A stretch of DNA of 64,000 nucleotides from Chamaelirium japonicum (taxonomy: Eukaryota > Streptophyta > Magnoliopsida > Liliales > Melanthiaceae). The position numbers were made by a program, and so were the translations under genes. This document shows positions 1 to 10,700 of the stretch, piece after piece (position 1 is the first letter of the stretch; every line of letters starts with the position of its first letter). The notes beneath the pieces are model-generated. The model made no database searches. It was given only the letters and a program-made list of their open reading frames with translations, and had not been told where the DNA came from. The stretch is from the NCBI GenBank assembly GCA_947650365.1, contig OX393549.1:84427362-84491361 (forward strand), read 5' to 3'.

Positions 1-179
1 GTCTATATATCTATACTATATACTAAAACGGAAGCCTTACAAGGAGCTTCTGTCATGTGGCACAACATTAATTTTAATTTAAGCCTCGTAAGTTCTGACA
101 CGTGGAGGTCTATTGAAGACGAGTTCTATAAATGAAAAGTTAAACCCATTTCTTGCTGAACCATTTCACCCGATGTTCA

Positions 180-735
180 TAAATGGAAAGTTAAACTCAT
201 TTCTCCACATGCTCATTAATACTCTTATGAATCATGATCTATTCCTTTCTTAATGGTGTTTGAATTCGATGGTAGTGATTTTTTCCATTTCTCCCGATGC
301 CCATAAATGAAAATTTAAATCTATTTCTCTGTATGCCCATTAATGCTCTCATGATCTATTCCTTTCTTGGACGGTAGTGATTTCTTCCATTTCTCCCGAT
401 GCATATGGCCATAAATGGAAATTTAAACACTCACCCGATGCCCATAAATGAAAAGTTAAACTCATTTATCCACATGCTCATTAATGCTCTCATGAATCAT
501 GATCTATTCCTTTCTTAATGGTGTTTGAAATTGATGGTAGTGATTTCTCTCATTTCTCCCGATGCCCATAAATGAAAATTTAAATCCATTTCTCTGCATG
601 CCCATTAATGCTTTCATGATCTATTCCTTTCTTAGACGGTAGTGATTTCTCCCATTTCTCCCAATGCCTATGGCCATAAATGAAAATTTAAACCCATTTC
701 TATGCATGCTTAATACTCTTATGATCGATTCCTTT
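180..735. repeat. tandem repeat array with a two-part unit of about 262 bp
   Basis: The phrase GATCTATTCCTTTCTTA recurs near 236, 353, 498 and 617, with a degenerate fifth copy near 722. Spacing alternates (about 117 then 145 bases), so copies one and three, and two and four, are closest to each other. This gives a higher-order unit of about 262 bp made of two related halves, each containing CCCATAAATG-AAA-TTTAAA and a 'CATTTCTCCCGATGC' block. No coding capacity is seen. It may be part of the interior of a larger mobile element whose left end lies at position 10 (see the Helitron-like entries). Confidence 0.7.
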
Positions 736-1099
736 CTTATTGGCATCTGAACCTCTTCTTGTATGTTGTTTTAAATTAAATGCTCTATCGTGTGCAAACC
801 ATTTTCTCCCATTTCTCCCGATACCCATTAGTGGAAAGTTAAACTCATTTCACCCGATGCCCATAAATGCTCATTTAAAGCCCTTTTGTCTTCAGATGAT
901 CTGTGTCATTTCTAATCCCTCTTGCAGACTTGAGACTTGAGATACCCTGCGCTTAATATCCGACGCTTGGGGAGCTTCGTTGACCGAATGTGAAAAGGGT
1001 GGGTTTATTCCCAACTAAATGAAATATCAGAGTAATCCCAAGGGTTCAACTCCTATTCTGTAACAGCTCTCCATAAGATCTCAACGAGACTATAAATCA

Positions 1100-1262
1100 C
1101 CTCCATCGAAAGCCTCTCTCCCGTGTTGTGACACATGGACGTCTTTTAAAGAGCTATAATTATTCTTCCGTGTGTGAACGCGGCACTCTTTTAAATCCAT
1201 TTAAAAACCTACCATAAAGATGATACATTTTCATTCAATGGCATTTAATGATCATTTGATGT

Positions 1263-1301
<39 letters not shown>

Positions 1302-1405
1302 ACAAGTGAATCACACTCATATCAGATTTCACACTTCTTCGAACAGTTATGATGTCGTCTTTGCCAAATGATGTGCATCAAGCACATTTAGGCATTGCCC
1401 GGGTT
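1100..1405 (+). mobile_element. Helitron-like unit A (partial)
   Basis: It shares with units B and C the blocks GTTGTGACA-ATGGACGTCTTTTAAAGAGC, CTTCCGTGTGTGAACGCG, a (CT)n tract at 1267-1300, CAGATTTCACACTTCTTCGA, and a 3' end with a short hairpin (GGCATTGCCCGGGTTTC). Its 5' terminus is unclear: the typical start TCTATACTATATACTAAAA occurs far upstream at position 10, so this may be the tail of a 1.4-kb composite element. Confidence 0.45.
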
Positions 1406-1409
1406 TCTT

Positions 1410-1718
1410 ACAGTATATACTAAAATGGAAGCCTCTTTTTCCATGTTGTGACAGGTGGATGTTTTTTTAAAGAGCTAAAAGTCTTCTTCCGTGTGTGAAC
1501 GCGGCTTTCTTTTAAATCCATTTAAAACCTACCATATTGATGATAAATTTCCATTCAATGGTATTTAATGGTCATTTGATGTTACTTTCTCTTTCTTTCT
1601 CTCTCTAACAAGTGAATCACACTCACTTCAGATTTCACACTTCTTCGAACAATTGTGTGTCGTCTTTACCAAATGGCGTGCATCAAGCACATTCGGGCAT
1701 CGTCCGGGTTTTTTACTT
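1410..1718 (+). mobile_element. Helitron-like unit B
   Basis: It begins TATACTAAAATGGAAGCCTC and ends in the hairpin region CGGGCATCGTCCGGG followed by TTTTTTAC. It is homologous to units A and C along its whole length. The expected terminal CTRR is not clean here (CTTG), so this copy is probably mutated. Confidence 0.45.
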
Positions 1719-1731
1719 GTCTATCTATATA

Positions 1732-2069
1732 TCTATACTAAAATGGAAGCCTCTATCCCGCGTTGTGATACGTGGACGTCTTTTAAAGAGCTAGAATTCT
1801 TCTTCCGTGTGTGAACGCGACTCTCTTTTAAATTCATTTAAAAATTAACCTATCATAAAGATGATAAATTTTCATTCAATCGCATTTAAATGGTCATTTG
1901 ATGTTAATCTCTCTCTCTCTCTCTCTCTCTCTAAGAAGTGAATCACGCTCACTTCAGATTTCACACTTCTTCGAACAGTTACGATGTCGTCTTTGCCAAA
2001 TGGCGTGCATCATATCGCCAAATGACATGTATCAAGCACATTCGGGCATTACCCGGGTTTCTTTACTAA
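1732..2069 (+). mobile_element. non-autonomous Helitron-like element, unit C
   Basis: It starts TCTATACTAAAATGGAAGCC directly after an A and ends with a small hairpin (CGGGCATTACCCG), about nine further bases, and CTAA followed by T. A 5' TC, a subterminal 3' hairpin, a CTRR end and insertion between A and T are the structural signature of Helitrons. There is no Rep/helicase gene, so it is non-autonomous. It contains a (CT)n tract around 1910-1932. Units A, B and C lie head to tail, which is common for Helitrons. Confidence 0.5.
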
Positions 2070-2104
2070 TATATATAAAGATCGGATATTTTTTTTAAAA
2101 AATA

Positions 2105-2166
2105 TGGTGTAGTAGTTCATGGCTTTTCTTTACCTCTTAAAGGTTTTGGCTTCAAATCCCACCGTC
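2105..2166 (+). repeat. possible tRNA-related SINE head fragment
   Basis: The stretch ATGGTGTAGTAGTTCATGGC followed some 30 bases later by GGCTTCAAATCCCACC resembles the A-box and B-box arrangement of tRNA-derived SINEs (GGTTCGANTCC-like B box). No full SINE body, tail or target duplication could be defined. Confidence 0.25.
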
Positions 2167-2194
2167 TACATATTTTTTTATTAAACATCCTATT

Positions 2195-2393
2195 TTTAGC
2201 CCAAACCCGGTTCGGCCCGGTACGAAATTCCAAATATATGTATACCTGGGCCTGACCCAGGCTCAAACCATTGGAGCGAGGTCCAACCCGACGGGCCCAT
2301 CTGGGCTTGACATCTCTAGACCTGACCCGACCCATTCTGGCTCGAAGTATTTTAGGCCCATCTTGACTTGGCCCAGTCCATTTTACACTCCTA
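2195..2393. mobile_element. truncated hAT-like GGGTCGG-type element
   Basis: The interior is rich in CCCGG/GGCCC/GACCCGACCC words like the complete members of this group in the window, and the right end TTACACTCCTA matches the inverted terminus (inverse of TAGGAGTGTAA). No matching left terminus or target duplication is visible, so only the right part remains. Confidence 0.4.
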
Positions 2394-2734
2394 GCCGTTG
2401 GGATGCAACAACAATTGCGATTGCAGGAGATTAAACTGTGTAACTAACAAGGTAGGTCTCTCTACTTGCCAACTAATTCCTGAGATTAAATTGTGTTACT
2501 AACAAGGTAGGTCTCGATACATGCCAACTGACTTTATAGCTTTCTTGGTACTACCTTTCTTTGGCCATGTTGACAGTTGATTTAGCCACAGGTCAGACAA
2601 CATTCGGCTTAGTGAAAAGCCCCTCCGTAACTAATTTATTTTAAGTACCTATTTTATCCCTTCATGTGGCTAACTGGCTATACAAGGAAAGCATATAGAA
2701 TCCGGATATTGTCACAAATCACTATGGTAATTGT
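2394..2734. other. non-coding stretch with a 55-bp tandem duplication
   Basis: The unit starting GAGATTAAACTGTGTAACTA at 2427 is repeated from 2482 with few changes (period 55). Nothing else recognisable: no gene, no terminal repeats. Confidence 0.55.
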
Positions 2735-3030
2735 TATTCTTTAAATTTGCATTGCAAACAGTTACTCTTGCTAGAGGGAAATCGTCGTCTCAATTTTTTT
2801 GCAAAAAATCTCGCTATAAGAAAAAAAATAAAACTGCCATAGGAGAATCACTGTAGCAAAGGGTAATAATCTACACATATTGTTGCTTTTTGCTACAATG
2901 AAATCATTGTATAAAAAATAATAAATTTTTAATTTTTTTTTTTGCCATAGTGAAATCATTGTTGTAAAGAGCAATAATTTGTAAAGATTGTAACTTTTGC
3001 TATAGTGAATCACTGATACCATAGCAAATA
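2735..3030. repeat. cluster of short imperfect palindromes (CTACAGTGAAATCACTGTAG type)
   Basis: Variants such as ATCACTGTAGCAAA, TGCTACAATGAAATCATTG, CCATAGTGAAATCATTG and GCTATAGTGAATCACTG occur every 50-100 bases. Each is a near-palindrome on the model CTACAGTGAAATCACTGTAG. The same word family dominates 39035-39530, so this is a dispersed repeat family. Confidence 0.5.
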
Positions 3031-3050
3031 GGATAATTAAGGGTATTTCT

Positions 3051-3516
3051 TAGGGGTGGCAATGGGTCGTGTCGGGTCGGGTTAGGGTCGTGTCTAGTCT
3101 CGGGTCGTGTCCAAAACCGTACCCCTAGACCTGGGCCAGACCCGTTTAAACCGTACGTGTCTAGATTCTAAACCCGTACCCGATCTGTTTATAAACGAGT
3201 AGACCCGATAAGACCCGTTTACCACACGGGTTTATTCACTTGACCCGATCAGACCCGATCCGACACAACCCGACATTACCCGATAGACCCGCTGATACTA
3301 TATATATATTATAGTTTCGGATGTGGGTAGACCCGACCCGACATGACCCAATGAATTTTAAATGGGTCTTCCTGGGTCTTCTGTGTCCAGACCCTAAACC
3401 CGGACCCAACCCATTTATTAAATGGGTCTATTGTGTCGACACATTTACAACCCGAATACGTTTAGCCATGACCCAGCCCCGCTGACTTCGTGTCGGGTCC
3501 GAAATTACCAGCACTA
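3051..3516. mobile_element. non-autonomous hAT-like element, copy 1
   Basis: The left end is TAGGGGTGGCAATGGG and the right end ATTACCAGCACTA, its degenerate inverse. The flanks form an 8-bp target duplication with one mismatch: GTATTTCT (3043-3050) and GTATTTTT (3517-3524). The interior is almost entirely degenerate GGGTCGGGT / ACCCGACCC words. An 8-bp duplication and TAGGG-type termini are typical of hAT transposons; no transposase is present. Confidence 0.8.
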
Positions 3517-3730
3517 GTATTTTTATCATTTGGATGATTAGAAAAGTCAAATCGGTGGTTAGGATGACGTTATGTAATAGGATATTTGGGATAGAAACCT
3601 TATGCAAAATCAAATTTTTAGCTTAAAAGGGTTTTCTTGGAAGCACTTAATGACGGTTCTTCAATTTTTTTTTTAAAGTTTGGGGTGGAGGAGGAGGAGG
3701 AGGAGGAGGGGGGAAGGCAGCAATTTTATG

Positions 3731-4336
3731 TAGGGGTGTGCATCGGTTCGAAATCGACCTATTTAGGCAAAACCCAAACCGATCCAACCTAGGTCGGTTT
3801 TGAGAATTTGGAATCCGATCCAAACCGATTGAGACTGGAATCCAATCCAATCCAATCCAATTAAAGTCGGTTTGGATTGGATTGGATGGTCGGTTTGGGC
3901 TTTGGCCCATATGCTTACTAATTTTTTTTTTTTTTTTATTTGGACATAGTTTCAACTTTAAAGTGATTATTTCAAAAATTATAAAATGATACTACATTAC
4001 TTACCAAAATACAAAGTTATCAACAACAATACCATTATGTCCACAATATTCATATCCATTAAATATTAAAAACTACAAAGTACACATTTAACAATTAAAC
4101 AAAAGTTCACATCAGTTACCACTAAATTAGTAAATTATAAACCGGAGTCCGGTTCGGTTCGGTTCGGTTTAGGTCGATTTTTAATTGATAAATCCGATAA
4201 CCGATCCAATCATATATCGGTTTTGAGAAATCCTGATCCAATCCGATCCGTTGAGTGTGTCGAAACCGATCAAATTTGGTCGGTTTGGTTTGGTTCGGTC
4301 CGTTTGGTCGGTTTGGTTTGGATCCTGCACACCCTA
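3731..4336. mobile_element. non-autonomous hAT-like element, copy 2
   Basis: The left end is TAGGGGTGTGCATCGG and the right end CCTGCACACCCTA. Flanks ATTTTATG (3723-3730) and TTTTTATG (4337-4344) make an 8-bp duplication with one mismatch. The two subterminal zones are degenerate CGGTTTGG / CCGATCCAA repeats; the centre (about 3960-4135) is AT-rich single-copy-like DNA. Confidence 0.8.
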
Positions 4337-4344
4337 TTTTTATG

Positions 4345-4471
4345 GGTGCAAATATCGCGCGGGCTCCGAAGTACCAAGCCATCACCCAAATAGGTTGCGT
4401 CTACATTCCCAAGAGCTGGATCCGCGAATCTGGGCCTAGACGGGTTGAGCCAGCCAAGAACACTTCTTTGT

Positions 4472-4544
<73 letters not shown>

Positions 4545-4687
4545 GAGATTTATTAGGAAAATACAAGAGAGAGAGAGAGATTTATTAGGAAAAAACAAGA
4601 GTCCAAGCTTATTAGGGAACACTGGTGAGGTCAACCAACTTCTACGTCCGCCTACGTGCATGAGTCGCGCGATACCAACAGTAAGCT
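4345..4687. other. short spacer with (GA)n microsatellite
   Basis: A (GA)n tract occupies 4473-4541 with a smaller one near 4568. The rest is unremarkable and includes the probable 3' untranslated region of the minus-strand LTPG gene. Confidence 0.6.
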
Positions 4688-4950
4688 TCACATGAAGGCC
4701 ACCGCCATGGAAGCCATCAAGCTAACCACACCACCGCCCATAACAACCACCAACCTCCGTCCATCATTCTTCGACGCCACTGATCCCCCACCAGAGGTTC
4801 CAGCAGAGCCAGACGAAGAACCCGACGACGAAGAGGACGAAGGACTTGTCGTCGTCGTCGCCTCCTTAAAGATCTTGGCGTTCGGGGAGCCCGGAGACAG
4901 CTTCAATATACCTACCAACAATCAAAACACATCATATTCTGCAGTATGTT

Positions 4951-5029
<79 letters not shown>

Positions 5030-5370
5030 TAACTGGGGCAGTCGGAGACTTTGGCGTTGCTGCCGCAAGCGGCGGGCATCTGGAGGGCGAGGGTGGTGTT
5101 GATGGGGAGGGCCATGGAGGTGTCGGTGCTCTCGATGATGAGCACGCACAGGCACTTGGGCTGGCTGCTCCGCACCTTCTCCGCCTCGCCGCAGCACTCC
5201 GGCGTCGGCCTCCCCGCGCTCCCGCTCACGTACGGGATGCAGGACGCCAGGTTCTGTAGCTGCTCCGCGCACTCCTTCTCGTCGTCCTCCAACGCCCCGC
5301 CGCTCGCCGGCGACGGCAGGTGCCACGCTGTGAGGAGCAGCACCAAGAATAATGGGACCCACTTGGCCAT
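4688..5370 (-). CDS. LTPG: non-specific lipid-transfer protein, GPI-anchored (LTPG type), two exons
   Basis: Exon 1 is 5370-5034 and exon 2 is 4911-4688, both on the minus strand; the intron 5033-4912 starts GTTAAT and ends GTAG. Both splice sites are in phase 1, so joining gives 561 bases (186 residues) without a stop. The precursor has an N-terminal signal peptide (MAKWVPLFLVLLLTAW...), then an eight-cysteine motif C-X9-C-X14-CC-X12-C-X-C-X26-C-X8-C, then a Ser/Thr/Gly-rich linker, and finally a hydrophobic C-terminal tail ending LVVVMGGGVVSLMASMAVAFM, which together indicate a GPI signal. Family knowledge: such proteins bind lipids in a disulphide-stapled helical fold, sit on the outer plasma membrane or wall, and serve cuticle and suberin lipid export. 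Start chosen at the first ATG before the signal peptide. Without splicing, exon 1 alone would read to a TAA six bases past the last cysteine codon, lacking linker and anchor. Looks intact. Confidence 0.88.
4952..5025. repeat. (GA)n microsatellite forming most of the LTPG intron
   Basis: About 37 GA units on the plus strand, i.e. (CT)n on the transcribed strand, inside the 122-base intron. It supplies the polypyrimidine-rich body of the intron between donor at 5033 and acceptor at 4912. Confidence 0.9.
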
Positions 5371-5448
5371 CTCTCTCTCTCTCTCTCTCTCTCTAGATCT
5401 CTCTCTCTTTCTTCATCGCCGGCCTTCTCTCTAGTGTGGTATTTATAG
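5371..5448 (-). promoter_or_regulatory. LTPG core promoter: TATA box and (GA)n 5' leader
   Basis: On the minus strand CTATAAATA lies at 5448-5440, about 70 bases upstream of the ATG. Between them the leader is rich in GA repeats (CT on the plus strand, 5371-5394 and 5398-5410). A start of transcription near 5410-5415 is inferred from usual TATA spacing. Confidence 0.65.
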
Positions 5449-5454
5449 AGAGAG

Positions 5455-5910
5455 AGAGGGGATGTGGGCATTCATGGTATCATAACTGTTGCCATTGTTT
5501 CTATGTGAGCTCATTAGTGCTACCGATTTACATTGCCATGTGCCGTTGATATTCCCATCGGATGGGCAGCAGGAGCCAGAGGCTACGCTTCGAATCAAAG
5601 AGTGAGGTGGGTGTGGAGTAATCAGAAATTGGGGGTGGCGATATCAATCCAGGTGGGGTGGTGTTGCGTCGGGAACTGTTGATTCCTGCTCCCAATGCGG
5701 ACCATGCAGGGCTTAGCTTACCGGTAAAAGGACCTGAGTGCTTTGCCCATCAAAGTTGGGAGGTGGGTCGACCTCCTGCGAGCGTTAATGAGGCTCCGAT
5801 AGGTTTGAGGTAAAAGTAGCGTGAGATTTTGGTAAGACAAATCCGGGAGTCGATCCTGCCACCTCCATGGGAGGAGAGGGAACCAGCGAATTAACTAGCT
5901 CAACTGCTGT
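5455..5910 (-). other. LTPG upstream region; possible tRNA-related SINE on minus strand
   Basis: No gene is visible. On the minus strand 5905-5840 reads GTTGAGCTAGTTAATTCGCT and later GGCAGGATCGACTCCC, resembling A and B boxes of a tRNA-derived SINE. Ends and target duplication were not found, so the SINE call is tentative. Confidence 0.3.
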
Positions 5911-5918
5911 GATACCAC

Positions 5919-6200
5919 TAGGTATCCATCGGCGGCGGTACGGTTTAAAACCGAAAACAGCGATAACCGTTGCGGTGCGGTGGGATTCGGTTTTGTCCAA
6001 AATCGCACTGTTTAGACCATTATAATGATAAGCCGTACGTGGTGCGCCGCATCATACTGCCCCGCATGGTGCGGTTTCGATTTTACATAATGATACATCT
6101 TCGTGGTGCAGTGCGATTTTGGTGTGGCGGTTTGGTGTTATGGTACGGTTTTGGTTTTGAAAAAAAAAACCGCACCGAATTGAAACCGTTGTCAACCCTA
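5919..6200. mobile_element. non-autonomous hAT-like element, copy 3
   Basis: It begins TAGGTATCCATCGGCGG and ends CCGTTGTCAACCCTA. Flanking 8-mers GATACCAC (5911-5918) and GATACGAC (6201-6208) differ at one base. The interior consists of CGGTTT, GCGGTGCGG and AAACCGC words. Confidence 0.75.
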
Positions 6201-6208
6201 GATACGAC

Positions 6209-7677
6209 TACAGTACATTGTGTTGTAAACTTGTAATTGATCATTGAGATGATGTAATTTCTGAAGAGTGTGTTTGGTTGATGAGACTGTGCAAGGAAAG
6301 AAAAAGAAAGTAAAACTTGTTTATAAATTTTGAAGTTTGGTTCACAGATCTAGAAAACTATGAATGAATGGATAGGAAAACAGTTTTTCATAAGTACCTA
6401 GCACGGGAAAGAAAAATCACTCTTATTGATACACTTTCGTGTTAAAATCTATCTTTTTTTTTTTTCTCGACAACAAAAAAAAAACCCCTCAAACTACCCT
6501 CACCCCACCGTTGGAGCCGCTTCCTCTTTTATCTTACTTCACACCTATATCCGTGGCCAATGGTTAGAGCATGACTTCTTCTCTCTTCTTTCTTCGTTAT
6601 CTTTTTGTTCTCTTCTCTCTACTTCTCTCTCCTCTATCTTTGTTTCTCTTTCTATTTTCTTGTGACTGATCAGCTAGGCTCGATATATTCATGCTAATAA
6701 CGTATTATAAGATGAGAGATCACCACTGGAGCCGCCTGGATTACATGAGTTGAGGAGGAGAGTTCATGTAGCCCGCTGCCACCGTCGCTCGTGGAGCTAC
6801 CACCATAGCCACCTCCTCCATCCTCCTCCTTCCTCGACCACTGCCTTCTCTTCTTCCTCCATTTTCCCCCACCGAAGCCCTAAACTATTCCAAAAAAAAG
6901 AGTAAACCCTAGATTCTAAATCTCATCGGAGACGTATGGGAAGGTTTGACGAACGGGGAGGAGGGAAGGGAGGTGGATCATGGACACCATCGGAGCCACC
7001 TTTCCTCTTCCTCCTCCCTCCTCCCACCACCATCACTGTCTTTCCCCTCGTCCTCCTCCATCTTCCATCACCGTCACCTTCCTCCTCCTCCTCCCCCTTG
7101 TTGTTGATGCTTGCCGATAAGTTGGTGTATGGGCTGGAGGTGGGGTATGAAATGATAGCGGCAAGGGCATCTGGGTCAGTGTAGATGGAGGGGGGAGGAC
7201 TAGAAATCGAATGGGAAATGCGGTATGCGAAATAATTTTGGGGTATGAATTAAATTACCCTTTCCAAAATAACTCCATTTGTAATGCACAGCTTGGGCCC
7301 AAACAAGAGGCTCTAGCTAGGATTGAGATGGCAGCACATGATGGACCTTCACATGTGGAGCCATGCATCAAAAGGTGGGTGACAGCCTCGGCCGGAATGC
7401 AAATGGACACTGTGATTGAATGCCACAACAACATAATAGATTTTCAGTCCCTTTAAGCCTAAGAAAGAAAAGAACAGAGGTATTGAATGTCACAGAAAAT
7501 TTAGTTAGATTTACCCATCAGAAAAGAACGTAAGACATTTAATTTTTGAGACATGATTATCTTTGCCCATGAATGTCTCAAGCAAATTAATTTCCAAACG
7601 CATTTATGTCTTGCCAAAAGAACATACCCTAAGTGTACTAGCTTGACCCTAGCCTCAGGCGATGACTAGAATCGATG
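6209..7677. other. non-coding or undetermined; gene-5'-end-like stretch at 6830-7190
   Basis: Around 6860-6935 there are AAACCCTA/CCTAAA telo-box-like words, followed by an ATG at 6936 and an 82-codon open frame with a low-complexity Pro/Ser/Leu product (no recognisable domain). This could be a fragment of a gene 5' end, but nothing downstream supports it. The remainder is AT-rich with homopolymer runs. No gene is called. Confidence 0.3.
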
Positions 7678-7847
7678 TGTTAGGAAATGTTGACTATAGC
7701 TAGCTGGCCCATCAATTGGTGGAGTTTGTCAAATTCTTTTCCTTCAATTGCAGTTCCTGACGAATACAGTAATCAGGTGCAGTTGGTAAAAGAGTAAAGT
7801 TTGCATAATCTTCCAAATTGGTTGTGAACCTACATATTGTGAGACAT

Positions 7848-9312
7848 AGATGGCTCAAGGGGAGAGTTCAAACTCACAGAACTCATCCTCGAGCCGACAC
7901 TCCATGGCTGAAGTTTCATTTGATCCGACCAGCCCCTTCATGCAATCATCACCATTCTGATAACCCAGGTATACCTTTGGTTTCAAAACCACTTTCTGGA
8001 GACAACTACTCTACTTGGAGCCGGGCACTGACTATGGCACTCAGTGCCAAAACTAAAATTGGATTTGTTGATGGATCCATTATGAAGCTATCACAGATCA
8101 CTTCACCCATGAAATATACTCTATGGAAACGATGCAATGATATGATTCTGTCATGGATTCTCAATTCCATCGATAGCGATTTAGCCTGTTACGATTCCCA
8201 AGCCTCCTTAAAACCGGTGATGCGATGGAGAGGGCAACGGTATATGAAGATGTGGAATTGAACTCCCACCCCTTTATCGATGTGGGACTATTCGCAACAC
8301 CTGCCTGCACGCAAAGCACCTCTTGATTAGAGGGAGGGAGAAGATCTCGATCAGAGGGAGAAAAAGGGTGCGATGAAACCACATAGAGGGGAGACGAGGT
8401 GGGGCCTAGCTTTGATACCATGCTACGATTCCCATGCCCCCTCAAAACCGGTGATGAGAGGGAGACGGTATATAAAGACGTGGAACGCCCACCCCTTTAC
8501 TGATGTGGGACTATTATCAAGTCTCAACATAGCCAATAGCAATATATACGCGGATTCGGCACTGAGATTTGGTCTGATCTCAAATATTGTTTTTCTCAGA
8601 GCAATGCTCCAAGAATCTTTAGATTCGAAGGGCAATTGCATCGCATGTTCAAAATCAATCATCTCTAGCTACTTATTCACTAAGCTAAAGGGGTTTTGAG
8701 ATGAGTTAGCATCCTACACTGATCTACCAATTTGTACCTGTGGAGCCATGAAAACACTTGTTGAACATGAACAACAAGAAAAAGGTTTTACAATTTTTAA
8801 TGGGTCTGAATGACTCATATTCGGCAATTCGTGGGCAGATCTTATTGATGTATCCTTTGCCCACCGTTAACAAAGCCTACTCATTGGTTCTTCAAGAGTA
8901 AAAACAGCGAGAAATTTCTATGGCCTTTTTCCAATAAGGAAAGTGCAGCTATGTTGGCCAACAATGGTTGGAAATCATCCGCAAATTCTCGAGATCCCTA
9001 TAAGAGAAGTGCAGCTATGTTGGCTAACAATGGGTGGAATCAACCCCAAATTCTTGAGATTCCTATAAGGAAAGTGCAGTTAACAATGGTTGGAAATCAA
9101 CCTCAAATGCTTGGGATGTTCATGGGAAACCTCGGAGAAAATAAAAAATTGCATTGTGATCAATGTGGAGGCAACAACTACACTATTAATCGGTGTTATG
9201 CTTTACATGGATATCCACCTGGACATCGACTTCACAAATCCAATGCCAATGCCACTATCAAATCACAAGGCAAGGATACCAAGCAAAGTACTTCATCTTT
9301 GAAAATAAATTA
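7848..9312 (+). pseudogene. Copia gag, interrupted by a TRIM
   Basis: Translated segments read DNPGIPLVSKPLSGDNYSTW and ALSAKTKIGFVDGS, the N-terminal Copia gag (UBN2-like) motifs. The frame is cut at 8186 by a 343-base TRIM and resumes at 8535 with NIANSNIYADSA. After several frameshifts, a CCHC-type knuckle follows at about 9150-9220 (CDQCGGNNYTINRCYALHGY). Near 8940-9090 a 55-60 base segment (GTGCAGCTATGTTGGCC-AACAATGG) is repeated three times. Gag would form the particle and bind RNA; this copy cannot. Confidence 0.75.
8187..8529 (-). mobile_element. TRIM (terminal-repeat retrotransposon in miniature)
   Basis: Two direct repeats, 8187-8299 and 8421-8529, each TG...CA on the plus strand, flank 121 bases. 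A 5-bp target duplication TAGCC lies on both sides (8182-8186, 8530-8534). On the minus strand the base after the inner end of 8529-8421 begins TGGTATCAAAGC (8420-8409), which matches the initiator-methionine tRNA primer site usual for TRIMs, giving minus orientation. The minus-strand repeat starts with an AGTCCCACATC block seen in many plant TRIMs. It has no coding capacity and it interrupts Copia gag. Confidence 0.85.
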
Positions 9313-9371
9313 ATGAATGTGCCTACTTTCACGTCTGAACAATACTAACAAATTTTAGCATTACTAAAAGA

Positions 9372-10700
9372 ATGTACTTCTCAGTCAATGGTAAATGTTG
9401 TTTGTCTTCCTTTCCTTCAAATACTTGGATCTTGGATAGTGGTGCTACATACCGTATGGCCTCATCTCCAACACTTTTACATGATTATTATACGCCCACC
9501 GGATCCCAACCCATCAAGTTACCTAATGGTGACTCAGTTGCCATTTCATCCATAGGCTCTGGCAGTTTTGATTCTGATATCCAACTCAATAATGTTCTTT
9601 GTATACCATCTTTAATGTCAATCTCATGTCTGTTAGTAAACTAACCCAATCACTTCGTTGCTCAATCACATGTTTCCTGGCCTGATTTTTGTCTCTTATA
9701 GGATCTAGCAACGATGAGAATGATTGGATTGGGTAAGCAATGTGGAGGCCTCGATCAATGTGTTTACCATCTTCACCCTTGATGGTTCATTCCAGCATGA
9801 AACCTAGCTCCTAAGAAATAAGGCACAAACGGCTGAGTCATATGATCATTTTCCTACTCACATATGGCAGTTGGTGGAAACTATATCCATCTCAAAACTA
9901 TCTTTTGATAATTTGCGTCCTTGTGAGTTTTGTCCTCTAGCTAAACAAACTCGCTTGTCCTTTGGTTTAAGTTCGATCTCTACCACTGAAACATTTTACT
10001 TAATTCATTGTGATATTTGGGGTCCCTACAAAACATCTTCACACACTGACGCACATTATTTCTTGACCATTCTGGATGATTTTACTTGATGCACATGGAT
10101 ATATTTAATACGTATTAAGTCAGAGAACCAACAATTTTAAAAATCTTTTTTTGCCTTCGTTGAGATCCAATTTCAACAAAAAGTTAACCAAGTTTGTACT
10201 GATAATGGGTTTGAGTTTTATTCCTTGTGAATTTTTTTTCACGAATTTGGCATTGTTTATCAACATTAATTCATGTGTTATAATTTACATGCACACCACA
10301 ATAAAATGGTGTAGTTGAATGAAAATATCATAACATTCTTCAGGTGGCCCGAACCTTACGATTCCATACCCATTTTCCTTTGTCCTTTGGGGGGAATGTA
10401 TTCTCATAGTTGCCTATCTGATTAACCACTTATCTTCACCTGTTCTATCTGGAAAGACTCCATATGCAATTCCCTACAAGAATAAACCAAATTATGATCA
10501 CTTATGAGTCTTTGGATCCCTTTGTTTTGCCACTAATGTGATTCCAAGTCATAAGTTTGACTAACGAACTCGTAAATGTATTTTTGTTGGTTATTCTTTT
10601 GGACAAAAGGCTTATCGAGTTTATGATCTTGAAACTAAACAAACTTTCTCAAGTAGAGATGTCATTTTTCATGAGACAATATTTTTCTATTCATCGATAA
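9372..10700 (+). pseudogene. Copia protease and integrase, broken
   Basis: A protease active-site motif WILDSGATYRMASS occurs at about 9424-9465. Downstream, integrase pieces are seen: the gag-pre-integrase-like CEFCPLAKQTRLSF near 9925, the first catalytic Asp in HCDIWGPYKTSSHTDAHYF near 10006-10060, the second Asp in CTDNGFEF near 10192, and a degraded third motif near 10310. Stops after LDDFT (10089) and at many later points show loss of function. Confidence 0.75.

Noticed and set aside
180..735. CRISPR-like array
   Set aside because: Repeats are long, variable and directly adjacent with no unique spacers; the context is a plant genome.
6860..6935. Telomeric repeat
   Set aside because: Only isolated CCCTAAA-type words occur, as in plant promoter telo-boxes, with no tandem array.
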